Of a stretch of DNA of 64,000 bases, positions 49,942-61,308 are shown one piece after another. Below the pieces are notes generated by a model. The model saw only the letters and a list, made by a program, of their open reading frames with translations. It was not told the origin of the DNA and ran no database searches. A program made the translations under genes and the position numbers. The DNA comes from Prorocentrum cordatum (Eukaryota > Sar > Dinophyceae > Prorocentrales > Prorocentraceae), in assembly GCA_963575745.1 (NCBI GenBank), contig CAUYUJ010002064.1, positions 12,501-76,500 on the forward strand, given 5' to 3'. Numbering within the stretch: position 1 is the stretch's first letter; the number at the start of each line of letters is the position of its first letter.

Positions 49942-50130
49942 GGCGGCGAGCCCGGGGGGAAATGAGAAGGGGCGGGCCTTCTCAGAAGGCTCGAAAGTCC
50001 CCCAGTCTCCTGAGAGGTTCCCCGAGTCTTCCCCGAACGAAAAGGACACCTCTAGGAAGGCGCAAGAGCTTCTGAGAAGCCCCACCGCCTGCCGAGAAGG
50101 CCTTCTCCTTTTCCCCTAACCCCCGGGCGA
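49942..50130 (+). mobile_element. Family P MITE, copy 5
   Basis: CGGCGGCGAGCCCGGGGGGA start, CCTTCTCCTTTTCCCC near the end, CTTCTGAGAAG units inside. Confidence 0.8.
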
Positions 50131-50149
50131 GCCCCCGAACTTGGTTTTT

Positions 50150-50300
50150 GGATCATACCTCGCGGCAGTTCGGGACGATCTGGGCACCCCCGGAACAACC
50201 CTCGGCGAGGCGCAGCCGCCGGCAGGCATCTCGGGGCTGGAAGACCGGCGAGAGCCGACGAAGACGCCCGCAGACCTGGAACCTCGAACCCGAAAAACTT
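50150..50300 (+). repeat. Dispersed family EE, copy 4
   Basis: CAGTTCGGGACGATCTGGGC, GGCGAGGCGCAGCCGCC, CGACGAAGACGCCCGCAGAC. Confidence 0.7.
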
Positions 50301-50737
50301 CCCCCCCTCGCTCCGAACTTAAGGAATCGAACTCTCCACACCGACGCTTTTTGCGGCCCTGCATTGAAATTTGCACTGGAGAGCGGATCCTGGTGTATAC
50401 GGGGCCCCTGGTATATACATTTTGCATTGTTTCCCCGGGACATCGAGGAACAAAAATATACACCACACCACCCTAGCGTCGTCCCCGACCCTCAAAAAGT
50501 TTTGGGATTGAAAAACAGCCCGCCACAAGTGATGTATCTGTTCCAGTTTCCGATTGAGGACCACGAGTTGCGCCGCCAGGAATCTGCAGACCTTCCCCGG
50601 CCAGGGCACGTCCCACACGGCGGCGCTCCCAGTGTCGTTCTACCGTCGGCGTGCTGCCGCGAGGAGCCCGCAAAGAGGCACCCACGAGGCTCCCCACGAG
50701 ACCCGAAACTTCCCCTCGCTCGCCGCCGAGATGTGTA

Positions 50738-50918
50738 CAATAGGGGCCCGACCACATGACACCTTCCACAAGAAACCAAAACCTTGAGGAGACCCCAAGA
50801 CGTCCAGTGATCTGTGATGCGGGAACGTCGCGCTCTCCATGGCAAAACCATCGAAAACCAGGAAGCCCAGGGCACCCTGGAGGCGAGCAGGGTGTTTCTT
50901 GGCATGGGCCCCCCACTG
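50738..50918 (+). mobile_element. Family R MITE, copy 3
   Basis: TA|CAATAGGGGCCCGACC to GGGCCCCCCACTG|TA; TA at 50736-50737 and 50919-50920. Confidence 0.92.
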
Positions 50919-51119
50919 TATGGAAGAAGCTGGGGGGTCCGCTGTCGCACGGTGCCCCGCCGCCTCCCCGCTGGCGTCCCAACCCGCCCGCGCTGCCGAC
51001 GTCGACGCAGCAGCAGAGACCAGACGCGACTTGCGCAGAGGGGCCGACGGCACACGCCGAGAGGCGTGCGACAACGTGGGCGTGCGTCCTTCGGTGACAC
51101 ATCGTGGGAGCCTGGTGTA

Positions 51120-51337
51120 CCAGTAGGGGCCAAACCACACGACACCTTCCACGAGAGACCATAACCTTGAGGCCCGACCGCAAGACACCTTCCACAAGAA
51201 ACCCAGTTCTGACCCCAAGACGTCCAGTGATTTTTAGTGTGGGAACGTCACGCTTTCCACCGCAAAACCATAGACAACTAAGAAACCCAAGGGGCCCTGG
51301 AAGCAAGCAGGGTATTTCTTGGCATGGGCCTCCACTG
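51120..51337 (+). mobile_element. Family R MITE, copy 4
   Basis: TA|CCAGTAGGGGCCAAACC to GGGCCTCCACTG|TA. It has an extra internal repeat of the ACACCTTCCAC segment. Confidence 0.9.
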
Positions 51338-51349
51338 TACCATCGCAAT

Positions 51350-51480
51350 TCCGTATCCAACGTCGACTAACGTCCACTAGCGTCTGGGAGTCGATGAGAT
51401 AGCGCCAATTAGCGTCGACGAGCTTCGATTTAGCGTCGGCTAGCGTCGACTTAGCGTCGACGAACGTCGATTCGCAAAAG
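51350..51480 (+). repeat. TTAGCGTCGAC-type minisatellite
   Basis: About ten 11-12 bp units; inverse counterpart of 28.83-28.95 kb. Confidence 0.85.
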
Positions 51481-51547
51481 CCGACCAGATAGTATGGGAG
51501 GCCCCCATGCACTGCCACCGAACGTGCGTCCGACCAGGCGATGTTCA

Positions 51548-51760
51548 GCGGCGAACGACGGGGGAAATGAGAAGGGGCGTGCCCCTTCCGGAGGAGAAGG
51601 GGGGAGGAGGAGGTGGGGGGAGGGAGAGAGGGAGGGAGCGAGGAAGGAGAAGAGGAGAAGAGAGAGGTGCGGGCGATGAAGGCTGAGCCCACCGCGAGCG
51701 AGGGGGGGGGCGAGACTTCTCAGCAACCCTCGCGCGTTCGAATGAGTTCTTGCCCGCGTC
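51548..51760 (+). mobile_element. Family P MITE, copy 6
   Basis: AGCGGCGAACGACGGGGGAA start, then a GGAG-rich middle and CGAGACTTCTCAGCAACC. The right end is diverged. Confidence 0.65.
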
Positions 51761-51944
51761 TCCGGGGAAGGCTCGGGGAACTTCTAAGGAGGCCCGGGGA
51801 CTGCCGTTTTTGCGCGGTGTCAGCGTGAAATCAACAACTTTTGCGGCTGCAGCCGCGTTGCCACAGTGTCCCGCTGCATGGGGTCGTTCGGCAATAATCT
51901 TGTCGATCCGTCCGAGAAGGCCCGACACCTCCTCCCTTCCCCCC

Positions 51945-52408
51945 TTGCCGTCGCTCGGACGCCCATTGCCCGTGCACGTTTCGGTGTCGTGCGTGTCTTT
52001 TTTGGCTCGATGGTCCAGGATGGTCCTCGATGGCCCTCGCCGAGAAAACATGCATTGGGCGTGGCTTAATGGGGGGGTCACAACTGGGGGGGTCAGAAAA
52101 GGTCCCCTTCCGTGCCCCTTTCGGGCCCCTCCAGAGCCCCAGGGGGGCTCGTTGAGGTACCGTTTGGCTACCTTTTTCGGGCCACCCTCGCCACACCCCC
52201 ATTTATGACCCCCCCCCATTACGCGGCGCCCAACGCCCGTTTTCTTCTGGACCTTCCGTGCTGACCTTCCGCACTCTTGCGCGTCGTGAACAGCGCTGAG
52301 GTTTCCCGCGTTTCCTGAGGTTCTCCATAGTTTCAATGCACCACCCTCCTGAGGTTCTCCATAGGTTTCATTACGCGGCGCCCAATGCACACGTCCCAGC
52401 GATGCCGG
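51945..52408 (+). mobile_element. Family J MITE, copy 3, split by an insertion
   Basis: TTGCCGTCGCTCGGACGCCC ... GAGAAAACATGCATTGGGCG, then about 310 bp of other DNA, then CCCAATGCACACGTCCCAGC to GATGCCGGGC. Confidence 0.75.
52066..52226. mobile_element. Element CC2 inside J copy 3
   Basis: TIRs GGGCGTGGCTTAATGGGGGG and inverted TTGGGCGCCGCGTAATGGGG. Interior GTCCCCTTCCGTGCCCCTTT. Related to CC1 at 42.8 kb. Host-like sequence and a second ATTACGCGGCGCCCAA follow up to 52386. Confidence 0.8.
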
Positions 52409-52620
52409 GCCCCCTGGGGGCTCGCAGCCGACGCGTCGTGCAGCGGTGCCCTCGCGCGCCCCCGCCGCAGCGGCACGGGCCGGGCCCGGCGCCCGCCGCG
52501 GAGCGCGTGCACCGGGAGCTGCCCGGGAGCGCGCGCGTCGCCCTCGAGCTGGCGAAAGGCGCGCGCGCGGTGCCGTCACCGGCCAGACATGTTGTAAGGA
52601 AGGACGAGTGGGGAGCGAGG
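52400..52620 (+). CDS. Coding-like GC-rich segment
   Basis: Plus frame PAAERVHRELPGSARVALEL then AKGARAVPSPARHVVRKDEW, GC-rich third positions, between J copies 3 and 4. The minus strand is open too. No splice sites assigned. Confidence 0.3.
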
Positions 52621-52627
52621 CCCCTTT

Positions 52628-52760
52628 CTGGCCATCGCTCGGACGTCCATTCCCCCCGTGTTTGTGTCGTTGTCCGTGCGTGGCTGCTTCGCCAAATGAC
52701 CAGGGATGCTCCTCGATGGCCCTCGCCGAGAAAGAATGCACACGTCCGAGCGATGCCAGG
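52628..52760 (+). mobile_element. MITE family J, copy 4
   Basis: CTGGCCATCGCTCGGACGTC to CACGTCCGAGCGATGCCAGG. Flanks CCTTT / CTTTT. Confidence 0.92.
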
Positions 52761-53084
52761 CTTTTCTCCAAGGGGATAACGGATAAGGAACGACATATGA
52801 TAAATAACCCATGAGGAGCGATAGATAACGCACGCAAGCCTAAGGAACGACCGAGCCCCTTTGAAAAAAAGTAGGTGGTCCTTATGCAGGCCGCTGACTG
52901 CAGAAGCATGCTTGGGCGATGCTGACAACATGCGAGCGCCAGAGCTCGAAGAGAACAAAAGCGGCGCGCGCACCCACAGGAACAATTGAGGCGAACAAAC
53001 AGGGACTCACCTGCAGTTCGCGCACCATGGCATCCGTGCGAATGAATTTGCGGCGTGGGCTCGATGGCATCGGATGGAACTCAC

Positions 53085-53262
53085 GCGTCGTCGTTCGCCC
53101 ACTGCGGAAACCAACGGATACCGATTCCGTTACTCCCCAAACCTTTCCAGGGGTGCGTTCTCAGCAGAATTTCGGGGCGAATCCGGCGGTGGCGACGAGG
53201 GCCTCGCAAACGGCCCAGAAAGGCGACACCGAAACGAAGGTAGCCGTATGGGTACCTTTTCC
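53085..53262 (+). repeat. Paired dispersed segment H2
   Basis: See H1 at 8.63 kb. The surrounding plus frame is open for about 190 codons, but the minus strand is open as well. Confidence 0.5.
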
Positions 53263-53453
53263 TCCTCTCCTTGTGCTCGATGACAGCGCATGGGACTCGA
53301 TCCTCATCGTTCGCCAACGGCACAACGGAACTCACGACAATGAAAAGAGCGCGGAGCAAATGGAAAGGGAAGCCGGGCCATCGTTCCGCGCGGGCTGGCT
53401 GCCTGGAGGCATGGGTGGACAAGGAGAACGGCAGCGTAAACAGCGGCAGCGGA

Positions 53454-53630
53454 TCAGTCGATTATCATCGGACTTGACTGGACAGGACATCCGAGAGGAC
53501 ACAAGACTCTTCTGAAGGCAACGTGGAGCTAGAACACCGAAAGGCGCGCGGGTTGCATAGGTCAGGATATGCGGGGCACAAGGGGGACACTCTATTTGGC
53601 ATGGTCGACCTACCAATCAGGGCAAACTGT
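53454..53630 (+). mobile_element. Family Q MITE, copy 4
   Basis: CAGTCGATTATCATCGG start, GGACATCCGAGAGGACACAA inside, CCTACCAATCAGGGC end. Confidence 0.8.
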
Positions 53631-53639
53631 TGCATTGGT

Positions 53640-54150
53640 GCGCAATGGCCGTCTCGGCGGCGAATTACACAACGAGGCGTAAGCTTCGGAAGACATGCCG
53701 TCGGGATGCGAGATTCTCAATGGAAGCTGCAACCTGCGTACACACATACATACACACACTGTAAACGGTAAGCACGGGTGGTTGGTGTGTGCCGATATAG
53801 ACCACCAAGTTCAATACCTGTCGGTCTACATTCTTTTTGATAGGCGCTCATGAATATGTCACAAATGCAACACACATGACTTGACACATTATTGCACAGA
53901 TCTGGGTAGGGTCCGCATGCTCCAGGGACTGGCGTGAACTGCGCGGAGTTCCACCGAAGTATCGCAGAATCGCCACGGGAACCGTCCGCGGCTGTCCAAT
54001 GGTGCACCAATTCACGATGACGATACCATGTCTTCAAGTCGGTAGAATCGAAGGATCTCGCAGTCCCTGCAATTGCGGATGAGAGTGCGCGGGCGGCGGG
54101 GTCGGCGGCAATCTGCGAGGCTCTGGAGAAGTCCGCCGCACGCGCCACTT
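53640..54150. other. No recognisable gene
   Basis: Lower-GC single-copy sequence with a short (ACAC/ACAT) run near 53740. I see no exon. Confidence 0.4.
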
Positions 54151-54157
54151 TTCTAGA

Positions 54158-54302
54158 CGAGCGCGTTCCACTCCTCGCAAAGTAACTACTCGCAAACGGC
54201 CTGGATCCCCCGCAGAGGATATACGAGAAATTACATCAAAGCGGACATGTGTTTTTTCGGACGTTTGCGAGTAGGCACTTTGCGAGTAGTGGAACGCGCT
54301 CG
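54158..54302. mobile_element. Hairpin MITE, 40-bp arms
   Basis: CGAGCGCGTTCCACTCCTCG and inverted CGAGCGCGTTCCACTACTCG begin arms of about 40 bp. 145 bp in all. One copy in the window. Confidence 0.9.
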
Positions 54303-54341
54303 GTGATTTCCGACACGTTACACAGCGAGCCCGCAACAGGC

Positions 54342-54428
54342 GCGGGTGGGCCGAGGGTGGGTCGCCGGCGAGTCGCAGGTGGGTCGCGGGTGGGTCGCGG
54401 GCGGGTCGCGGGCGGGTCGTGGGCGAGG
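54342..54428 (+). repeat. GGGTCGCGGGC minisatellite
   Basis: About eight 10-12 bp units. Confidence 0.9.
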
Positions 54429-54502
54429 ACGACGGCAAGAACGAGCAACAAAAAACAAGCAACTCACAACAAACAATACAAACCAAAGAACAAGCCTAAG
54501 AA

Positions 54503-54503
54503 T

Positions 54504-54556
<53 letters not shown>

Positions 54557-54615
54557 GGTCATCGTCATCGTCATCGTCATCGTCATCATCATCAGTTTCA
54601 TCATCATCAACAACA
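54503..54615 (+). repeat. (ATC)n / (GTCATC)n microsatellite
   Basis: Pure ATC run then GTCATC units. Confidence 0.97.
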
Positions 54616-54979
54616 TGAACGAACATCGTTTCAAGACTCATCGCTCTTGCCTGCTCGCCAGCCATTCGATACGTATATCCCAGACCCTCGATGTCCGCCA
54701 TTTTCGCCTTCGATCGTATCCCCTTGGAGGTATATTTTTCCTTACCTGCATGCAGCCCCTAAGGCAGGGGAAGAGAAGACGGATGGAAGGTAGGGACAAG
54801 GGGGATGGAGGAGGCTGGCGCACGAGAGAGCGTAGCAGGAGGGGGGATAGGAGCAGAAAACACGTGGCAGAACCAGACGGGCAGATCGAGCGGGTAAACA
54901 CTAACGGGCGGGTCAGAAGGCGGGCCCAAGCGGCCAGGTCGAGCAGTCGGGTTGCTGAAGCGTGATTCCTGCATGAATC

Positions 54980-55185
54980 GCGAGGAAATCTAGAGCGATA
55001 GCACGATTCCCAAACCATTCGTGAGGACATCCACAAGGAGAGCGCGGCTCCTGAGTGTCGAGGGCGCGGCGTCTCAATAAATTACGAGGAATGCCGACGC
55101 AAGAGCGCGATTCCTGCATATATTGTGAGGCAGTCCCGCGCGAAAGCGCGACTTGGCAACACATTCTGAGGAAGTATCAGGCGGG
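54980..55185 (+). repeat. Degenerate tandem repeat, AGAGCGCGATTCCTGCAT type
   Basis: About five irregular units, each with GCGCGRYTCCTG and a GTGAGGAA-like step. Confidence 0.7.
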
Positions 55186-55337
55186 AGCTGCTGTTGTTGT
55201 AAACCAGGGGCCAGGGGCGCAGTTCGGTGACACCTCACTTTCTTTTTTGACAAAAAAGTGCGAGCTACGGGAGAAACACTTTAATTCAAAAACGCAGTGT
55301 GCCCGGGTCATCAATCATTTCATTAGGAATGGGAATA

Positions 55338-55450
55338 CAACAACAATAACAACCACAACCACAACCACAACAACAACAACAACCAACAACAACACCAACA
55401 GCAACACCAGCAACACCACCACCACAAAGAACAACACTACTAATAATTCT
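55338..55450 (+). repeat. (ACA)n / (ACC)n microsatellite
   Basis: CAACAACAAC mixed with ACCACC and AACACC. Confidence 0.93.
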
Positions 55451-55704
55451 CACCACGGAAGACCATCTCAGGCACGCACCCACGGATGGTGTGAGAACCA
55501 TCGGCCCCCTCACCTCACTCTGACTACGAATTTATGCATGGGGCATTCTTGCGGCAAGCGGTGAGGCTCTGGTGCCGCTTCACTATCCTGGGCGTCGTGC
55601 CCCCAGAGAACAAGGCGCACGAAAAACACAGCGCACTTACCGAAAGGGCGCAATGAGGGCTTGGCATGGATGTTTGCCGGAGGCCATGCTGGCAGGTCCA
55701 GACT

Positions 55705-55862
55705 CCGCAGATGGGGTCCGAGTAGATGGGGTGGAAGGATCGTGCCGCATTGGCGATGCATCGGCGATGCCTCGGCGCCGTCGGCGTAGAGAAAGTCGGG
55801 CTCCACATCGAGCCGCATCGCCGATGCTTCGGCGATGCGGCGCGATCCTCTGACCCCACCTG
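55705..55862 (+). mobile_element. Family O MITE, copy 5
   Basis: CAGATGGGGTCCGAGTAG start, GCGATGCATCGGCGATGC interior, GATCCTCTGACCCCACCTG end. Confidence 0.85.
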
Positions 55863-56544
55863 GGAGGCCTGACGTACCCCAACGAATGCCAACAACTGTG
55901 CCCCTCCAGCCCCTCCACTTCCCATGTGTCTCCTGCGAGAGGGCACGCTACAGGCGACTGCGCAGACAGCGTGTCTACAGGACGCCCGACAAAGCATGCT
56001 CGGCGGAGCAGTCTTCATCCGCCGGATCATAGATCTTCGGCGATGGACCGCGAGGGCATTACCAGGGCACCAGGCCGGCTCCCCGAGTGCCCCAGTAGAC
56101 TCGGATGCCGCTGGAAGCCACGGGCGGCAGCCAGAAGACCAGAAGACCTCCGGAGCCCCTCGAAGCTCATGGAGGCTTTGACTATCCTGTCGTCTCCTGC
56201 TGGACGCCCCCATGGCCCAGAGCTGGGGAGAAGGGCCCCGACGGGGGGTGCCCCGCCGAACGCAAGACGCCCGAGGGGGAAGCGGGCCTGGCGCTAACCC
56301 CTGGCGACGAAGACTATGACGGATGGCGACGACGACGACGTCGACGTCGACGACGACGAGGACGACGAAATGACCCTGACCCGCTCCCGAGGCGAAGCGG
56401 GGGGAGGGTGAGAGATCAGACGAAGCCAAGACGAGAATCAGATCGGGTGAGAATAACGCCGGGTGAGGATAGACTCGGGGAGGGTGAGAGACCCCGACCC
56501 GTCGCCTGGTCTGGCGGAAAAGGGGCTATGGGAAGAAGGCGGGA

Positions 56545-56960
56545 AGAGTGAGGAGGAGGAGGAGGAGGAGGAGGAGGTAGGATGAGATGAGATGAGGCAG
56601 AGCCCTGAAGGCGGTTCGTGGAGGCCTAGGCCAGGTCTCTATCTTACGCCTCGGAGAGAGCCGAGGGATCGGCCAAATCGCCCGATGCGTCCTTTGCGAG
56701 GAGGTGAAGGAAGAGGAGGAGGGGGAGGAGGAGAAGGAAGAGGAGGAGGAGGAGGAGGAGGTGAGGAGGAGAAGGAGGACGGGGAAAGAGGGAGAGAAGG
56801 AGGAAGGGGGGGAGGGAGGGAGAGACGGGGGGGAGGGAGGAGGGAGGGAGGGCGGGGGAGACGAGAGCGAGGAGGAGAGGAGCAGGGAGGAAGGGGAAGA
56901 GGGAGGAAAGACGCGGAGGAGAAAAAGGGGGAGCAGGAGAAGAAGGGGGAAGGAAAAAGG
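56545..56960 (+). repeat. Purine-rich GGA/GAGAAG region
   Basis: (GGA)n at 56549-56577, then from 56700 about 260 bp of A/G with few pyrimidines. Confidence 0.93.
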
Positions 56961-57172
56961 GGGCGCCGGGCCTGAACCCGCTGCTGCTGGCCGCGCTGCC
57001 GCCGTCCGACGCCCACGGCCACCACGTCGGGGCTGCCGCGAGCTGCCTCCGCCGCCCGCGGTTCGCGCGGCACGCGGCCTGCGGGCGGCGGCGGCGGCGG
57101 CGGGGGCCCGCCTCCCGGATCAGCAACGATTCCGATGGGGCCCCGTGACTTTTTGGGAGGAGACCTGCGTTA

Positions 57173-57181
57173 GGAGACCTG

Positions 57182-57249
<68 letters not shown>

Positions 57250-57315
57250 GCGCCGTCGCCGTCGCCGTCGCCGGCGTCGGCGTCGGCGTCGTCGTCGTCG
57301 GCGTCGTCAACCAGC
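57173..57315 (+). repeat. (GTC)n / (GTCGGC)n microsatellite flanked by a direct repeat
   Basis: GGGAGGAGACCTGCGTTAGG occurs on both sides (57157-57177 and about 57320-57342). Confidence 0.95.
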
Positions 57316-57627
57316 CCTTTGGGAGGAGACCTGCGTTAGGAGGCCGACAACATACATGAACGATGAGGGGGTCTGTTTCTCGCCATCGCCCGATGCCAAT
57401 CCTTATCACTTGGGTTCCACGATCAATGCCTGTCCATTTTTGGATGCAAAACCTCCCCAAACTCAAGGTTCCCTCGAAGATCTCTTGAACACCCGCCTGG
57501 GAATCCGCGCCAATACGCGGCGAGCGTGGCCCCGTGCCCCGTGCATGTTCCGATGTCGTGCGTGTTCTTGCTTGTTCTCGCAATTGCTTACCGTGCTCCT
57601 CGATGGTCCGAGCGATGCCAAGTTTTC

Positions 57628-57812
57628 TGCAGGTGTATCGAATCAACCAACCAAGAGTTACCTGCTGTACAGAAGCAAAGACCTCAGCAAAGCCACGACT
57701 TCATTGCGTTATTAAGGTTAGGGGCGCCTTCGATGAATCCAGGAGCAAAGCGGAGGCGCCGTCGCCGGCGTCAGCAACGTCGGCGTCGGCATCGTAGTGG
57801 TCGTCGTGCAGC

Positions 57813-57844
<32 letters not shown>

Positions 57845-58240
57845 GCGTCGGCGTCGGCGTCGTCGTCGCCGTCGTCGTCGTCGTTGTCGTCGGCGTCGGC
57901 GTGAGCGTCGGCGTCGTCAGCGGCGTCAAGCCACCCAGATATACCTGATGAAAACAAACGAGGACCTCAGCAAAGTCACGACGTCACTGTGTTATTAAGG
58001 TTCGCGGTGCCCTCGGTGACTCCAGGGAAAGCAGGAGCGGCGGCGGCGACGTCGTCGGCGTCGGCGGCGTCGTCGTCGTCGGCGTAAGCGTCGGCATCGT
58101 CGGCGGCGTCGTCGTCGGCGTCGCGGTCGTCGGCGTCGTCGGCGGCTGCGTCGTCGTCGTCGGCAACGTCGGCGTCGGCGTCGTCACTGTCGTCGCTCGC
58201 CGTCGTCGTCGTTCGGCGTCGACGTCATTGTCGTCGTCGG

Positions 58241-58281
<41 letters not shown>

Positions 58282-59536
58282 TCGGCGTCGTCGTCGGCAA
58301 CGGCGTCGGCGTCGGCGTCATCGGCGTCGGCGTCGTCCAACCACCCAGATTTACCGAATGTACAATGACGGGGAATTCAACAAAGTCACGACTTCACTGT
58401 GTCATTAATGTTCGGGGTGCCCTCGATGATTCCACAGTGAACCACAAAACCAAACCGCGAACCACAGAACCGAACCGGCCGAGGGAGAACCGACGGAACC
58501 GGAACCCGTCAAAAACCCGACGTGAACCGGAACCAAACCGAACCGGAGGCGGTGGAACCGAACCGGGCCCGTACCGGGAACCGAACTGGGAACCGGTCGC
58601 GCAGGTGGACCCGCCCGATGCGAGCGCCACTCTTGCGCTGGGTCCATCCCACCCGCTCCCAACTCCTCCCCTGCGCCCCCGAGTTCCCTCGTCCTGTTTT
58701 GCGGCTTGTCCAGGGCCGAACTGCAGAGGGCAAGGCGGCGGAAAAGCTCCAATCGCATGTTTGGACTGTTCGAAAATGCGCTTTGGGCCTCCAGGTGGTT
58801 TTCGGAGCCTCCAGGGCTGCACTGGGAACGGAATGGCGGCGGAAAAGCTCAAATCGCATGTTTGGACGGTTCGAAAATACGCTTTGGGCTTCCAGGGGTT
58901 CTCGGGGCCTCCAGGGCCGAACTGGGGACGGCGGCCGGGGCTGGGCCCCCACCATCCTGCGCGCGCCCAGTGAAGGCGCGGGCGGCGCCCTTGCCTTCCC
59001 AATCCTTGGGGGTGACCCATGCCAAGAGTGAGTGGTCCGTACTGTCCCAGACCGTAGTCCAAGCGTTTTCTATCCTGGCGCTGGGGAATCGCCCACTGTC
59101 GCCAGAGCCCCCAGGTCCAGAGGGCACGATGCTGTCGACTGGTCCGTCGAGGGCACCATGCGCAACGTCTGGTCCCAGTGGCTCCCCTGGCTCTTCGGGT
59201 AGCTGGGCCCGGTGGCCCCCCTGGCCCCAAGGTTCCTCCTGACGCCTGGTCGAACTGAACCTCCAAACGCATCCATATGATCATGTAGATGCACACGCGC
59301 CCACGTCATCTGCAAAAACCGAAAACCGAAATGGAACCGGCTGGCACGGAACCGCCTTCTGAATGGGAACCGCCTCGAACAGCTCCGAAACCGGAACTGT
59401 CTTGAACAGACAGAATTCCCCCCGAACCGAAACGAACAGAACGGAAACGGGGACACGCTGACTCCAGGGGGGGAGCACAGACGGCGGCGTTGGCGTCGGC
59501 GTCGGCGGCATCATCGTCGTCGTCGGCGTCGGCGAG

Positions 59537-59570
<34 letters not shown>

Positions 59571-59685
59571 GCGTCGTCGGCGTCGTCGGCGTCTGCGTCG
59601 TCGTCGGCAACGACGTCGTCGTCGTTCGCCGTCGTCGTCGCTCGGCGTCGTCGTCGTCGTTCGGCGTCGGCGTCGTCATCGTCAG

Positions 59686-59720
<35 letters not shown>

Positions 59721-60076
59721 GCGTCGTCGTCGGAGTCGGCGTCGTGGTCATCGGCTTCGGCGTCGTCAAGCCACCCAGATTTACCTGATGTACAAAGACG
59801 GGGAACTCAGCAAAGTCACGACTTCACTGTGCTATTAAGGTTAGGGGTGCCCTCGATGACTTCAGGGGGAGAGCAGAGGCGGCGGCGGCGGCGTCATCGG
59901 CGTCGACGGCGTCGTCGCCGTCGTCGTCGTCGTCAGCGGCGTCGTCGGCGTCGGCGTCGCTGGCGTCGTCGTCGTCTGCGTCGTTGTCGGCGTCGGCATC
60001 GTCGGCGTCGGCGTCGCCGTCGTCGTCGTTCGGCGTCGTCGTCGTCGTCGTCGTTCGGCGTCGCCGTCGTCGTCGG

Positions 60077-60123
<47 letters not shown>

Positions 60124-60379
60124 GCGTCGGAGTCGGCGTCGTCGTCATCGGCGTCGTCAAGCCACCCAGACTTACCAGATGTAAAAAGAGGGGGACCTCA
60201 ACAAAGTGACGACTTCACAATGTTATTTAAGGTTAGGCGCGCCCTCGATGACTCAAGGGGGAGAGCAGAGGCGACGGCGGCGGCGTCGTCGGCGTCGTCG
60301 TCGGAGTCGGCGGCGGCGGCGGCGTCGGCGTCGTCGTCGTCGTCCTCGTCGGCGTCGTTGTCGTCATCGGCGTCGGCAA

Positions 60380-60414
<35 letters not shown>

Positions 60415-60720
60415 TTCGGCGTCGTCGGCGTCGTCGTCGTCGTTCGGCGTCGCCGTCGGCGTCGTCGTCGGCGCCAGCGTCGTCGTCGGCATCCTCGTCG
60501 TCGGCGTCGTCGGCGTCGGCGGCGTGGTCGTCGCCGGCGTCGGCGCCAGCGTCGGCGTCGTCGTCGTCGTCGGCGTCGGCGTCGTCGGCGGCGGCGGCGT
60601 CGTCGTCGGCGTCGGCGTGGGCGTCGGCGTCGTCGGCGTCGTCGGCGTCTGCGTCGCCGCTGGCGCCGTCAACGTCGGCGTCGGCGTCGGCGTCGGTGTC
60701 ACCGTCGTCGTTCGGCGTTA

Positions 60721-60759
<39 letters not shown>

Positions 60760-61000
60760 TCGTCGGCGTCGGCGTTGTCGTCGTCAACGTCGGCGTCGTC
60801 GGCGTCGTCGTCATCGGCGTCGGCGTCGCCGCGTCGTCGTCGGCGTCGTCGGCGACGGAGGTCGGCGTCGTCGTGGTCGACGGCGTCGGCGTCGTCGTCG
60901 TCGGCGTCGTTGGCGTCGTCGTCGGCGTCGGCGACGGCGTCAGCGTCGGCGTCGTCGTCGTCGTCCTCGTCGGCGTCTTCGTTGTCGTCGGCGTCGTTGT

Positions 61001-61032
<32 letters not shown>

Positions 61033-61275
61033 TCTCGTCGGCGTCTGCGTCGGCGTCGGCGTCGTCGTCGTCGTCGCGTCGAGGAGGCGTCGTCGTCGTC
61101 GTCGGCGTCGGCGTCAGCGTTGGCGTCGTCGTCGGCGTCAGCGTCGGCGTCGTCGTCGTCGTCCTCGTCGGCGTCTTCGTCGTCGTCCTCGTCGGCGTCG
61201 TTGTCGTCGTCGGCGTCGTCGTCGTCGGCGTCGGCGGAGGCGGCGTCGTCGTCGTCATCGTCGTTGTCGGCGTCG

Positions 61276-61308
<33 letters not shown>

